From Bacillota bacterium (lineage in GTDB: Bacteria > Bacillota > Desulfotomaculia > Desulfotomaculales > Desulfallaceae), in assembly GCA_023439185.1 (NCBI GenBank), contig JAEXOR010000046.1:1-42843 (forward strand): 42,843 nucleotides of DNA, in the 5' to 3' direction. Below, piece after piece: positions 1-7,617 of this stretch. Made by a program: the position numbers and the translations under genes. Positions within the stretch are counted from its first letter, which is position 1. Each line of letters opens with the position of its first letter. A model generated the notes under the pieces. It was not told where the DNA came from. It did no database searches and saw only the letters and a list, made by a program, of their open reading frames with translations.

Positions 1-1350
1 CGCCGCGACGATACAGGCCAGCGCCACGGACAGGCCCACAAACAGCGGGTGCACATCCAGGGGGGAAAAGATCGCCCACAGGATGGTGGCCAGGGGACCG
101 CAAATGACGGACCAGTAAACCCCTCCTGCCTTAAGGCGGCCGGGCAGCAAAACAGCTCCCAATAGCGGCAAAAACACCGCGGCGCCCCGCATGGCATTGG
201 ATAAATACGTCCAATCCAGGATCAGCGAATCTATTGAAGTCAAGGCCATTAACAGTGCCGCTGCGCCGGCCAGGGGGACAAAACCCCTGTTCAGGAGCAG
301 CAGCCTGGCATCGGAAGTGTGGGGGCGTAAATAGCAGTAGATGTCCCTGGTCAGAACCGTGCTCACCGCCAGGGTAAGGGCGCCGGCGGTCAAAACCAGG
401 GAAACCAGCAGCGTGGCGGCAGCCATACCCGCCAGCCACGGCGCCAGATACCCGAAGATAAACCCCGGCAGCGCCGAAACCGGGTCAATGCCCGGGTGCC
501 GGACGCGCATAAAAAGCCCCACCGCGGTCCCCGCCAGCCCATATAAGGGAATCAACACCGCCGAGTAAACGGCGCCCAGCCGCGCGGTACGCACATCTTT
601 GGCCGCGTACAGGGGCTGCAAAAAAGCCTGGGTGGAAGCAAATCCTACAATCACCGAAAAAGCCCCGCCCAGATCCACCAGGGCGCCCCGGGGCACCATG
701 CTTTGCAGATGTCCGGCCGGTAAGGCCTGCATTACGCCGTCCGGACCGCCAAAGAAAGAAAGACTGTAATAACCGCCGGCAAAAAGAGATACCGAAAGCA
801 AAAGTAATTTTACCAGGCCCACCATGCTGGTACCCCAGATGCCCCCACCGGCAACGTACAGAACCATTAGGACCGCTGTCATTGCCGCCGCCGTTACAGA
901 GGATACCGGCAGCAGGCCCTTTAAAACCGGCACCGCGGCCATAATCTGCACCGCCGCCTGGATAAACATGCCGGCAGCGGTAAAAAAGGCCACCCACATT
1001 CGGATGGACGGCCCGTACTCAAGTACCAGAAACTCCGTTACAGTTACTACTTCCTTTTCCCGCATCGGTTTGACCATCAGTATCGCCAGCAGCAGACAGG
1101 ACACGCCGGCGCCGATGGTGAACCACATGGCCCCCACGCCCAGGGAATATGCCATTTGCGCCGTACCAATGGTAACAGTGCCGCCGGCAAAGGAACCCAC
1201 AATGGCCCCGGTGACAGCGGCCGCCGGCAAACGCCGGCCGCCCACGGAAAAGTCGTCCGCGCTTTTAACCTTAAAAAAAGAAAAAACCCCCACCGCCGCC
1301 ACCAAAGAAAGGGTAATTATACAGCTCAGGTAATGTGTTACTGAGAGCAA
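1..1350 (-). CDS. Sodium:solute symporter family transporter, 3' end cut by window edge
   Basis: A frame stays open for 450 codons from a TTG at 1350 to the left edge, with no stop. The TTG lies 8 nt after an AGGAG SD. The translation is almost entirely hydrophobic helices. It begins with a helix, then the short segment SADDFSVGGRR, then the glycine-rich VGSFAGGTVTIGTAQMAYS. This arrangement is typical of the SSS family (PF00474; acetate, proline or pantothenate symporters), which have about 13 membrane spans and couple uptake to sodium entry. The segment ATLLVSLVLTAGALTLAVST matches the helix that usually carries sodium-site serines or threonines. The substrate cannot be told from the sequence. 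The gene lies upstream of nothing visible here and is separated from ypeB by a palindromic repeat. Family assignment is fairly sure; the C-terminal end is unseen. Confidence 0.8.
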   Translation of the reverse strand, partial: MLSVTHYLSCIITLSLVAAVGVFSFFKVKSADDFSVGGRRLPAAAVTGAIVGSFAGGTVTIGTAQMAYSLGVGAMWFTIGAGVSCLLLAILMVKPMREKEVVTVTEFLVLEYGPSIRMWVAFFTAAGMFIQAAVQIMAAVPVLKGLLPVSSVTAAAMTAVLMVLYVAGGGIWGTSMVGLVKLLLLSVSLFAGGYYSLSFFGGPDGVMQALPAGHLQSMVPRGALVDLGGAFSVIVGFASTQAFLQPLYAAKDVRTARLGAVYSAVLIPLYGLAGTAVGLFMRVRHPGIDPVSALPGFIFGYLAPWLAGMAAATLLVSLVLTAGALTLAVSTVLTRDIYCYLRPHTSDARLLLLNRGFVPLAGAAALLMALTSIDSLILDWTYLSNAMRGAAVFLPLLGAVLLPGRLKAGGVYWSVICGPLATILWAIFSPLDVHPLFVGLSVALACIVAA

Positions 1351-1384
1351 GGGATCATCTCCTGTCACCTTGCTCTCAATTATA

Positions 1385-1523
1385 GGCTTTGGTGCCAGGT
1401 GTTGCAAGTTGGTTTTGTTACAAGTCAGGTGGCAGGCTTTGGTGCCAGGTGTTAAAAGTTAAAAGTAGCGAACTATAGTTCATCACTTTTAACACTTTTA
1501 ACTTTTAACACCTGGCACCAAGG
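1385..1523. repeat. Long palindromic intergenic repeat, copy 1
   Basis: A 28-bp perfect inverted repeat (left arm 1439-1466, right arm 1494-1521) begins TTGGTGCCAGGTGTTAAAAG. The 27-nt loop holds the palindrome GAACTATAGTTC (1470-1481) and a short extra copy of the ACTTTTAAC motif. A further partial left-arm copy, GGCTTTGGTGCCAGGTGTT, lies at 1385-1403. Related copies are at 5677-5730 and 10556-10670. It sits between ypeB and the symporter gene, where the hairpin could also end transcription. No coding capacity is seen. Confidence 0.9.
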
Positions 1524-1532
1524 TTTTTCTTT

Positions 1533-2906
1533 TTACAGTGTCAGGGCGCCGTCTTGGTTTTCGATCAGGCGGAGCAGGTTTACTTCGCTGCCGGTCATGG
1601 CGTTGATGTATACAAGGTAAATTTCCTGGTCCAGGGTGCCTCTGAATTCCCAGGTCAGCTGTTCTTTATCGGCGCCGACGGGTATTAGGGCCAGTCGGCC
1701 CCGGTCTTTGATATTCAACCTGTCGCTCACCTTTTTCCGGGCCTGGCTTTCGGTCAGCTTGGGCCCCGGCAGATTTCTGTCCCGGTGGGACATCAGGTAG
1801 GAACGGGTATCAATGCCCAAAATGCGCCCGGTATCCAGCGCCACCGTTACTTTAACCAGGTCGGGGTAAATGATCACCCCGTTCTGCAGAGCGGCAAAAT
1901 TAAAGGTGACGGTATTGTCATTACGCTGGTAGTAACTTTCCTTCATCGAACCATAACCCTGTTTTTTCAGGTAAGCCACGGCCCTTTGGCGGGCCTCCGC
2001 CAAACTCAGCTCCGAACCGGCGATATCCCGCTGGTTGAGCATCCAGATCAGTTTCCCGCCCTGTTTGGAGACATCGGCCACCACGGGTTCACCCACCACC
2101 TTGCCCCCGCTGCGGCGGGTCATCTCCACCCGGTAAGCCGGAATGTTGCCGTCCACGGAGCCGGTTACCCGGGCTATGATGTCATCCTGATCGTCGGAAT
2201 CATAATACTTCATCGCCACCGTCCGGGCCCGGGCCTGGGATACGTTATCGCCGGTGACGCCCCGGGCCTTGCCCTTTTCCAGGTGATCGGAAAACGGTCC
2301 GTCATAAATCAGGGTGGGATATTTTTGCATCTGCCGGTCGATAGTCTGAAAATTGCCGCCGGCCAGTTTCTGCCCTTCACGGGCCAGCCGCCGCGCGCTG
2401 TTGGCGGCAAGTTCGGTGAAACTGAAACTACCGTCGGCAGTGGCGGTATGGATTTTACCCAGCTCGCTGTTTAAGCTGGAAGCCTGGTTATAAAGCCGGT
2501 TTAATGTCTCCCACTGTTCGTTGGTAGTGCTTTTTCCCAGGGCAGTCTGATCGGACAGCGTCCGGGCGTAGTCGCCAAGCTGGGTGATAAACTTGGCGGT
2601 CCGGCCTAACAGGGCATCCCCCACAGGAAGTTGGCCCAGGTTATCCAGGGCCTGGTTGGATTGCTCCCATATCTGCTCGTAAAGCTTCTGGTTTTGAATG
2701 AGGTCTACTGATATCAGGGATTTACCAAGCATAACTTCGGCATTCTGCACATGGTCGGATAAGTTATAGAAGGCGCGCTGGTAGTTGTTACCGATGGTAA
2801 CCTTAAGCAGGCGGTTTTCATTATGCTGCGCGTAACCCCAGTAACCCGCCGCCAGAGCCAGGACCAGCAGTCCCACCGGCAGTATCCATCTCCTGTACAA
2901 GTGCAA
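1533..2906 (-). CDS. ypeB: Germination protein YpeB
   Basis: YpeB is a spore protein that, in Bacillus, is needed for stability and localisation of the cortex-lytic enzyme SleB. The product is about 457 residues, the usual length. It has an N-terminal membrane anchor followed by GYWGYAQHNENRLL and NYQRAFYNLSDHVQNAEV, both hallmarks of the family. The C-terminal half holds PepSY-like repeats (for example SLAEARQRAVAYLKKQGYG and LTESQARKKVSDRLNI). The start is one of two TTG codons (2906 or 2900) after a GAGGAG SD; I chose the first. It lies 64 nt downstream of the sleB-type gene on the same strand, the conserved sleB-ypeB order, so both are likely made in the forespore. Assignment is firm; start uncertain by two codons. 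Confidence 0.92.
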   Translation of the reverse strand: MHLYRRWILPVGLLVLALAAGYWGYAQHNENRLLKVTIGNNYQRAFYNLSDHVQNAEVMLGKSLISVDLIQNQKLYEQIWEQSNQALDNLGQLPVGDALLGRTAKFITQLGDYARTLSDQTALGKSTTNEQWETLNRLYNQASSLNSELGKIHTATADGSFSFTELAANSARRLAREGQKLAGGNFQTIDRQMQKYPTLIYDGPFSDHLEKGKARGVTGDNVSQARARTVAMKYYDSDDQDDIIARVTGSVDGNIPAYRVEMTRRSGGKVVGEPVVADVSKQGGKLIWMLNQRDIAGSELSLAEARQRAVAYLKKQGYGSMKESYYQRNDNTVTFNFAALQNGVIIYPDLVKVTVALDTGRILGIDTRSYLMSHRDRNLPGPKLTESQARKKVSDRLNIKDRGRLALIPVGADKEQLTWEFRGTLDQEIYLVYINAMTGSEVNLLRLIENQDGALTL

Positions 2907-2970
2907 ATCACTCCTCAATTTCCAGGATAATAATTTTCAACAAACTTGCTCAATAATTCAGACCGGATAT

Positions 2971-3495
2971 TTAGCGGGCAAAAACGTGATTGCCGATCCG
3001 GGTGATGACCGGTCTGCTCCAAACCCATGAACTGACCCGCTTGGAGGGATTCCAGAAGAACGTGGCGCCACCGGTGGGGTCCGCGCCGGCCATGGCTTGC
3101 CTGGCGGCATTAATGGACTCGTCGGTAAGCGGCCGGTTTACCTGACCGTTGCTTACCGATTCGAATGCCAGGGGCTGGTAGACCACTCCCGCCAGGGTAT
3201 TGGGAAACGCCGAACTCCTGATCCGGTTTAAAATTACCGCCCCCACCGCTATTTTTCCGGTCTGCGGTTCGTCGGCGGCTTCACCTTCAATGACCCGGGC
3301 CAGCAGCATCACGTCCTGGGAAGTTCTAACCGCCCCACGGGAAACGTCGGAATTACCTTCTGCCGCCTCGCTGAGTTTTGGCGCCGCCACGGCGTCGGTC
3401 TCATGATTCTGGAATGCAATAACAGCAGCGGATATAATAAACATTGCACCAATAATTAAAACCACGCTTTTCTTTGCTTTTAACCGTCCGCCCAA
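2971..3495 (-). CDS. sleB: SleB-type spore cortex-lytic / cell wall hydrolase
   Basis: A 174-residue protein with an N-terminal hydrophobic segment (about residues 9-30) and a Hydrolase_2 domain (PF07486) over the C-terminal 110 residues. Seen motifs are LLARVIEGEAADEP, with the glutamate expected to be catalytic, then VAVGAVILNRI-like and ATFFWNP sequence. This domain cleaves cortex peptidoglycan as a lytic transglycosylase. Classical SleB carries an N-terminal peptidoglycan-binding domain of about 60 residues, which is missing here, so this is a short form nearer to CwlJ in length but with an export segment. The start is TTG at 3495, 8 nt after AGGAGG; an upstream ATG at 3522 lacks an SD. 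Pairing with ypeB supports the germination role. Confidence 0.85.
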   Translation of the reverse strand: MGGRLKAKKSVVLIIGAMFIISAAVIAFQNHETDAVAAPKLSEAAEGNSDVSRGAVRTSQDVMLLARVIEGEAADEPQTGKIAVGAVILNRIRSSAFPNTLAGVVYQPLAFESVSNGQVNRPLTDESINAARQAMAGADPTGGATFFWNPSKRVSSWVWSRPVITRIGNHVFAR

Positions 3496-3519
3496 AAAAT
3501 GCACCTCCTGATCATTTTT

Positions 3520-3549
3520 CATAGTTTTTGAAGAAAAGAAAAAACTATG
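3520..3549. other. 10-bp inverted repeat in the sleB leader
   Basis: CATAGTTTTT at 3520-3529 is the exact reverse complement of AAAAACTATG at 3540-3549, with a 10-nt loop. It lies just upstream of the sleB SD on the minus strand and between the divergent sleB and 89-residue genes. It could be an operator or a leader hairpin; no clear sigma-G promoter was identified next to it. Confidence 0.55.
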
Positions 3550-3653
3550 TGTTAATCAGCTTTTTTTATGTTTTCATGGGCCAGGATTTATAAGGTTGAA
3601 GCGAGAATATTTAGCAACAAGTACTGCATCCTTGACACCATCTGACAAAGGGG

Positions 3654-3923
3654 GTGAAATCCCTGGACCAAAGGATAGATATAGATAAGTTTGTCAAAGA
3701 AAAACAGGGTGAGATAGAGTACCTTGTGAACACTGCTCTAAACAGGGCGGGGGACGTGATCAAACAGAAAGTGGCGGATGGAGAGGTAAATGCAACTATC
3801 CAGGAAGTACTTCCCCTGTTGCTTTATGAGGTGTTAATCACCAATACCGTAGCTGTGCTGCGCCTGGTGTCGGAGATGTTGGAGGAACAAGAAAACTTTG
3901 AGCATGGCAGGATGGATCATTAA
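3654..3923 (+). CDS. Uncharacterised 89-residue helical protein
   Basis: Not recognised. The product is charged and looks helical throughout. It has amphipathic stretches at the N-terminus (KFVKEKQGEIEYLVNTALNR), a hydrophobic central segment (VLPLLLYEVLITNTVAVLRL) and an acidic, histidine-containing tail. The GTG at 3654 overlaps the SD (AAAGGGGGTGA). At normal spacing the only in-frame candidate is CTG at 3663, so the true start is unclear. It is followed 20 nt later by a gene for a 34-residue membrane peptide on the same strand, and the pair probably forms a small operon diverging from sleB and convergent with dsrN. The length, SD and co-linear partner make it likely real. Confidence 0.65.
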   Translation: MKSLDQRIDIDKFVKEKQGEIEYLVNTALNRAGDVIKQKVADGEVNATIQEVLPLLLYEVLITNTVAVLRLVSEMLEEQENFEHGRMDH

Positions 3924-3943
3924 ATAAACGGGGGTTAATTAAT

Positions 3944-4048
3944 TTGAACGGCAATACGGTTGCTTTCCTGATTTTTTTGGCGGTGGCCGGTACAGCGGCC
4001 TTTTTCTACGGTATGTATGCCGAAACGTACAAAAAAAACCGCCGGTAG
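3944..4048 (+). CDS. 34-residue single-span membrane peptide
   Basis: This short frame starts at TTG 3944, about 9 nt after a GGGGG SD, and ends at TAG 4046-4048. The peptide has a polar start (MNGNT), about 19 hydrophobic residues (VAFLIFLAVAGTAAFFYGM) and a basic tail ending KKNRR. This is a typical small single-pass membrane protein with its C-terminus probably in the cytoplasm. It directly follows the 89-residue gene and precedes a GC-rich hairpin. I know of no family match. TTG use is normal in this genome, and the combination of SD, spacing and membrane profile argues for a genuine gene. Confidence 0.6.
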   Translation: MNGNTVAFLIFLAVAGTAAFFYGMYAETYKKNRR

Positions 4049-4056
4049 ATCCGGCA

Positions 4057-4075
4057 GGCGCCCGCAAGGGGCGCC
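4057..4075. terminator. GC-rich hairpin between convergent genes
   Basis: GGCGCCC at 4057-4063 pairs with GGGCGCC at 4069-4075 around a 5-nt loop. It lies between the plus-strand small genes and the end of dsrN. There is no U-tract on either side, so termination is only suggested by position. Confidence 0.4.
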
Positions 4076-4118
4076 CCCACAGTCTGGGTACCGCGACGGC
4101 AGCCGGCCGGCGCTTTTG

Positions 4119-5507
4119 TCAGGCCTGCTTGGCTTTCCTGCCCGCCGCCACCAGGCGCTGCGCCCATTGGGGCGTGGCCAGGGCGTGCAGGTGCGTGTAG
4201 CAGGCCAGCACGTTTTTATAAATTATGCCGTCATACCGGCCATCCAGGCCGCTGCCCCGGGTGACCCGGAAAGCGTAGCGAATTTGCTCCCGATCCAGGT
4301 TTTCCACCCGGGAATGATGAAACTCATGGCCTTTGATTTCTTCCCCGGTGTTAAAGTACGGGCTTTCATTTTGCACCTGAAGCGTAATGTAACCGTGCCC
4401 CTGGGGCCTGTCGATCATCACCACGTCGAAGGGTAAAGCGCCCACCATGGGATATTCCACGCCGCGCCAGGTAATTTTACGGCTCAGGTACATCAGGCCG
4501 CCGCATTCCGCGTAAACCGGCAGCCCGTCTTCAATGCGCCCGCGCAGGTCGTTGCGCAGCGCCCGGTTGGCCGCTAGATCGGCGGCCAGAACCTCAGGAA
4601 AACCGCCGCCGATATAGGCGGCGTCGATATCCGGCAGGCAAGTGTCGCTTATAGAGTTCACCCGGACTATTTCCGCCCCGGCTTCCGCCAGGGCCTCCAG
4701 GTTTTCCGGATAGTAGAAGCTGAATGCCCGGTCCATAAATACCGCCACCCTGACCCGGGGTTCCGCCAATACCGGTCCCGCCGAGCCGGCAGGTTCAACC
4801 GCCAGGGGCGCCGCGCTGCGGGCGGTATCAATAATGGCGGGGAGGTCCAGGCAATCCCCGGCTGCCGAGCCGGCTTCGTCAATGGCCGATGCCAGTTCGT
4901 CGCTTTCCTCGGCCGGCACCAGACCGAGGTGCCGGTCGGGAATATCCATCTTTTGTCCCTTGGGGATGACCCCCAGCACCGGTATCCCACAGTAACGCTC
5001 CACGGCCGCCCTGAGCATCTGCTCGTGACGCGGCCGGGCCACTTTATTTAAAATTACTCCCGCCACGTGCACGCCGGGATCAAAATGCTGATACCCCATC
5101 ACCATGGCCGCCACGCTGCGGGTCATCCTGGTGGTGTCCACCACCAGGACCACCGGAGCTTCAATGGCCTTGGCTATTTCCGCGGTGCTGCCGCTGCCTT
5201 CCAGGTCCACGCCATCAAAGAGACCCATGGCCCCTTCCACTACAGCTATATCGGCATCCCCGGCGCTGCCCGCGAATGAGGCGCGAATGGTTTCCCGGCT
5301 CATCAGGAAGCTGTCCAGGTTCCGGCAGCTCCGCCCGGTGATCCTGGTCATCCAGCTGGGGTCGATGAAGTCCGGTCCCTTTTTAAATGGTTGTACGTTA
5401 TAACCGGCTTTTTTCAGCGCCGCCAGCAGCCCGATGGTGGTGATGGTTTTGCCCGAACGGCCGTGGGGCGCGGCAATCACCAGCCGGGGTATTTCGTATC
5501 GCCCCAT
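4119..5507 (-). CDS. dsrN: Cobyrinate a,c-diamide synthase family; probable siroheme amidase DsrN
   Basis: A 462-residue CbiA/CobB-type glutamine amidotransferase. The N-terminal half is an ATP-dependent dethiobiotin-synthetase-like domain with the P-loop APHGRSGKTITTIGL and VVEGAMGLFDG. The C-terminal half is a class I glutaminase domain, with AYIGGGFPEV and the catalytic-cysteine motif PVYAECGGLMYLS. The family amidates acetate side chains of tetrapyrroles. In dsr loci the member called DsrN is thought to turn siroheme into siroheme amide for DsrAB. The nearest neighbour upstream is dsrC and no other cobalamin gene is in the window, which favours DsrN over CbiA, although a dual role is possible. 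The start is ATG at 5507 with a weak GGCGGTGA SD. Confidence 0.82.
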   Translation of the reverse strand: MGRYEIPRLVIAAPHGRSGKTITTIGLLAALKKAGYNVQPFKKGPDFIDPSWMTRITGRSCRNLDSFLMSRETIRASFAGSAGDADIAVVEGAMGLFDGVDLEGSGSTAEIAKAIEAPVVLVVDTTRMTRSVAAMVMGYQHFDPGVHVAGVILNKVARPRHEQMLRAAVERYCGIPVLGVIPKGQKMDIPDRHLGLVPAEESDELASAIDEAGSAAGDCLDLPAIIDTARSAAPLAVEPAGSAGPVLAEPRVRVAVFMDRAFSFYYPENLEALAEAGAEIVRVNSISDTCLPDIDAAYIGGGFPEVLAADLAANRALRNDLRGRIEDGLPVYAECGGLMYLSRKITWRGVEYPMVGALPFDVVMIDRPQGHGYITLQVQNESPYFNTGEEIKGHEFHHSRVENLDREQIRYAFRVTRGSGLDGRYDGIIYKNVLACYTHLHALATPQWAQRLVAAGRKAKQA

Positions 5508-5530
5508 TGGTTCACCGCCCTTCGATAAAG

Positions 5531-5670
5531 CAGGAGTCAGAATTCAGGAGTCAGAATTTTTCAAAGCAGTAGTTAGTATTTATAATGATCACCAAAAATA
5601 ATTCCACTTTACAGTAAACGGCTGCTCCCGGATCTGTTTTTTACTCTCTTTTTTATACTGACTCCTGAAT
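5531..5670. repeat. Small element with 14-bp tandem repeat and terminal inverted repeat
   Basis: The unit CAGGAGTCAGAATT occurs twice in tandem (5531-5544 and 5545-5558). Its inverse, CTGACTCCTGAAT, is at 5658-5670. The 13-bp termini ATTCAGGAGTCAG/CTGACTCCTGAAT enclose about 100 bp of AT-rich sequence without a gene. It lies in the 330-nt gap between dsrC and dsrN. It may be a small non-autonomous element or a REP-like sequence. Confidence 0.7.
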
Positions 5671-5676
5671 AAAGTC

Positions 5677-5730
5677 ATGAACTATAGTTCGTCACTTTTA
5701 ACAAATTCGACTTTTAACACCTGGCACCAA
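5677..5730. repeat. Palindromic intergenic repeat, copy 2 (half element)
   Basis: Contains the same loop palindrome GAACTATAGTTC (5679-5690), then CACTTTTAAC, and the right-arm end ACTTTTAACACCTGGCACCA as in the copy at 1385-1523. The left arm is absent, as if the copy were truncated next to the 5531-5670 element. Confidence 0.75.
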
Positions 5731-5736
5731 AAGCAA

Positions 5737-5785
5737 CAGGCACGGCGGTATCGGAGCATAAAGCGCCGGATACAGCCTGTGCCTG
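5737..5785 (-). terminator. Long imperfect hairpin downstream of dsrC
   Basis: CAGGCAC (5737-5743) pairs with GTGCCTG (5779-5785), and the stem continues inward through GGC/GCC and GTATC/GATAC with single mismatches. It starts about 50 nt after the dsrC stop. The following minus-strand sequence has only a short U-run, so it is a probable terminator or 3'-end stabiliser of the dsrMKC transcript. Confidence 0.55.
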
Positions 5786-5837
5786 ATGATTTAAAAACCG
5801 CGACTAAATCCTGCAGGGGTATGAAATAAAGCGCCGT

Positions 5838-6155
5838 TTACACACAGCCGGTGGGTTTGGGCAGCCCGGCCAGCTTACAGGCTCCTTTGGCCGGTCCCGA
5901 CGGAAACAAGTCGTAGATATATTTCAGGCTGCAGCCCGTCTCCTTGCACAGCTTCCGGACCATGGGCGCAATGTGGTATTGCTTAAAATAATCCCGCAGG
6001 TAGTTAATCACCTTCCAGTGGTCTTCGTTTAGCTCGTTTATGCCTTCGGAAGCGGCAAATGCCCTGGCCACGTCTTCATTCCACAAATCGGGGTCGATCA
6101 TGAACCCGTCTTCGTCCAGTTCTATTTCCACACCGTTTACGGTTAAGCAGGGCAC
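5838..6155 (-). CDS. dsrC: DsrC sulfur-carrier protein
   Basis: DsrC is a cytoplasmic protein that takes the sulfur product of DsrAB as a trisulfide between two C-terminal cysteines and hands it to DsrMK. The product has 105 residues, the normal DsrC length, if GTG 6155 is the start; this codon sits 10 nt after GGTGGAGG. The sequence is typical: ELDEDGFMIDPDLWN, GINELNEDHWKVINYLRDY, ETGCSLKYIYDLFPSGPAKG. The C-terminal arm carries both conserved cysteines, 11 residues apart and with Cys104 next to last (ACKLAGLPKPTGCV). Both cysteines mark true DsrC rather than TusE-like relatives with one. It is the last gene of the ferredoxin-dsrM-dsrK-dsrC unit, 76 nt after dsrK. Confidence 0.96.
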   Translation of the reverse strand: MPCLTVNGVEIELDEDGFMIDPDLWNEDVARAFAASEGINELNEDHWKVINYLRDYFKQYHIAPMVRKLCKETGCSLKYIYDLFPSGPAKGACKLAGLPKPTGCV

Positions 6156-6231
6156 TGCGAATACACCTCCACCAGCCGTTAACCAGTGACACGCCATCTA
6201 CTGCAATGACTGCTCAGCAAATAAGCAGGTA

Positions 6232-7614
6232 TTACTTCCAGACCAGCGCTTTACCCAGCAAGTCGACAAGCCCTTTAACTTCGACGCCCAGTTCGTGTTC
6301 TTCCACCATCGGGTATAGTTGAGCCTTGCAGATGGAGCAGGGCGCGCACAGGATGCCGTTGCCGTCTTTGCCCACGCCGGTGGCCCTGACCTGCTCGGCC
6401 TTCTTCTGGCTGAGCTGAATCCGGCGCTGGTACATTTCCGGGTCGTCAAACAGGATGCCGGAACCGCCGCCGCAGCAGAAGTTATCGGCGCCGTGCGGCG
6501 CCATTTCCCGGAAGTCCGTGGTCACGGCGTGGATAATGGTGCGCATGTTGTCGTCTAAGCCGCAGGCGCGCACGTAGTTACACGGGTCATGCAGCGTCAC
6601 CGGATAATGGTTTTTCTCGGGGTCCAGTTTCAGTTCGCCCTTGCGGATTAAATCCGCCGCCTCGTCGTGGACGTGGGTCAGCGGCCAGCGCACCGGCCGG
6701 TCCGCCAGCGACGGCACGTACATCTTCGCGGCCCGGTAACCGTGTCCGCATTCGCCCCAGACTATTTTCTTGGCGCCCAGCTCATGAGCCGCGTTCATCA
6801 ACTTGTTGACGTTACCCCGCTGGGTGTAATACTGGTCAAACAGCAAGCCGAAGTTGCCCGCCTCGGTGACGGTACTGGGAATACACCAGTTGGCGCCGAT
6901 ATAGGTGAAAAACATGCCCGCGCCCATCAGGGTATACGGGTTTAGCAGGAAGTCGGCCGAAGACGGAATATAGATAATATCGGAATCGGGTTTGTCAACG
7001 GGGAATTCAACTTCCACGCCGAATTCGTCCATGATTTCCTCAGACATGAACTCCAGGGTGTCTATAATCCCCGGTTTCGGCAGGCCGGTATGGTTACCCA
7101 CTTTTTCCATGGCGCCGCCCACAGCGGCGTGCAGCTTGGGGGTAATGCCCAGCCAGTGTAAAAGCTGCCGGCCGATAAAGGTTACCTCACAGGTATCGAT
7201 ACCGAAGGGGCACACATGGGCGCAGCGGCGGCACTGGCTGCACTGATAAAAGTAAGAGTACCACTGTTCAATGACGTCCAGGCTGATATCCTCCGCCCCG
7301 GTGAGTTTGCCGAACCAGCGGCCTTCCAGGGTGAAGTAACGGCGGTAAATCTTGCGGATCAGTTCCGCCCGGTTGGCGGGGATGTTGTTGGGGTCCCGGG
7401 TACCCAGGTAAGTGTGGCAGTTTTCCGCGCACTGACCGCACTTGACGCATGACTCCATGGCCACTACGAAAGAGCGGAATTTCTTGCGGATCTCGTCCAT
7501 AAATTCCAGAGCTTTCTCCGGTTTTTGCTCGTCGGGCACAGGTTCGACAAAAATCTTGCGCAGCTCTTCCGGTGTGGCTCTTACCGGTTGCACCATTCCT
7601 TTATACTCTGGCAT
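6232..7614 (-). CDS. dsrK: DsrK, HdrD-like iron-sulfur subunit of the DsrMK membrane complex
   Basis: A 460-residue protein. It has two 4Fe-4S motifs (Cys56/59/62/66 and Cys125/128/131/135) and C-terminal CCG-type domains. These domains hold the cysteines expected to bind the non-cubane cluster of heterodisulfide-reductase D relatives (WGECGHG near 286, HDPC at 342-345, FCCGGGSG near 379, CAPCSIC at 423-429). It faces the cytoplasm and is thought to reduce the DsrC trisulfide with electrons from DsrM. The start is ATG 7614, with the SD inside the end of dsrM; only 3 nt separate the two genes, so they are translationally coupled. No dsrJOP genes follow, as in other Gram-positive sulfate reducers with a minimal DsrMK complex. 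Confidence 0.96.
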   Translation of the reverse strand: MPEYKGMVQPVRATPEELRKIFVEPVPDEQKPEKALEFMDEIRKKFRSFVVAMESCVKCGQCAENCHTYLGTRDPNNIPANRAELIRKIYRRYFTLEGRWFGKLTGAEDISLDVIEQWYSYFYQCSQCRRCAHVCPFGIDTCEVTFIGRQLLHWLGITPKLHAAVGGAMEKVGNHTGLPKPGIIDTLEFMSEEIMDEFGVEVEFPVDKPDSDIIYIPSSADFLLNPYTLMGAGMFFTYIGANWCIPSTVTEAGNFGLLFDQYYTQRGNVNKLMNAAHELGAKKIVWGECGHGYRAAKMYVPSLADRPVRWPLTHVHDEAADLIRKGELKLDPEKNHYPVTLHDPCNYVRACGLDDNMRTIIHAVTTDFREMAPHGADNFCCGGGSGILFDDPEMYQRRIQLSQKKAEQVRATGVGKDGNGILCAPCSICKAQLYPMVEEHELGVEVKGLVDLLGKALVWK

Positions 7615-7617
7615 AAT

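Noticed and set aside
485..1333. Several open frames on both strands at the left end
   Set aside because: They are shadows of the symporter frame, which is continuous from 1350 to the window edge and gives a typical membrane protein.
4119..5507. Cobalamin biosynthesis locus
   Set aside because: Only the amidase-type gene is present, with dsrC next to it; siroheme amidation is the simpler reading.
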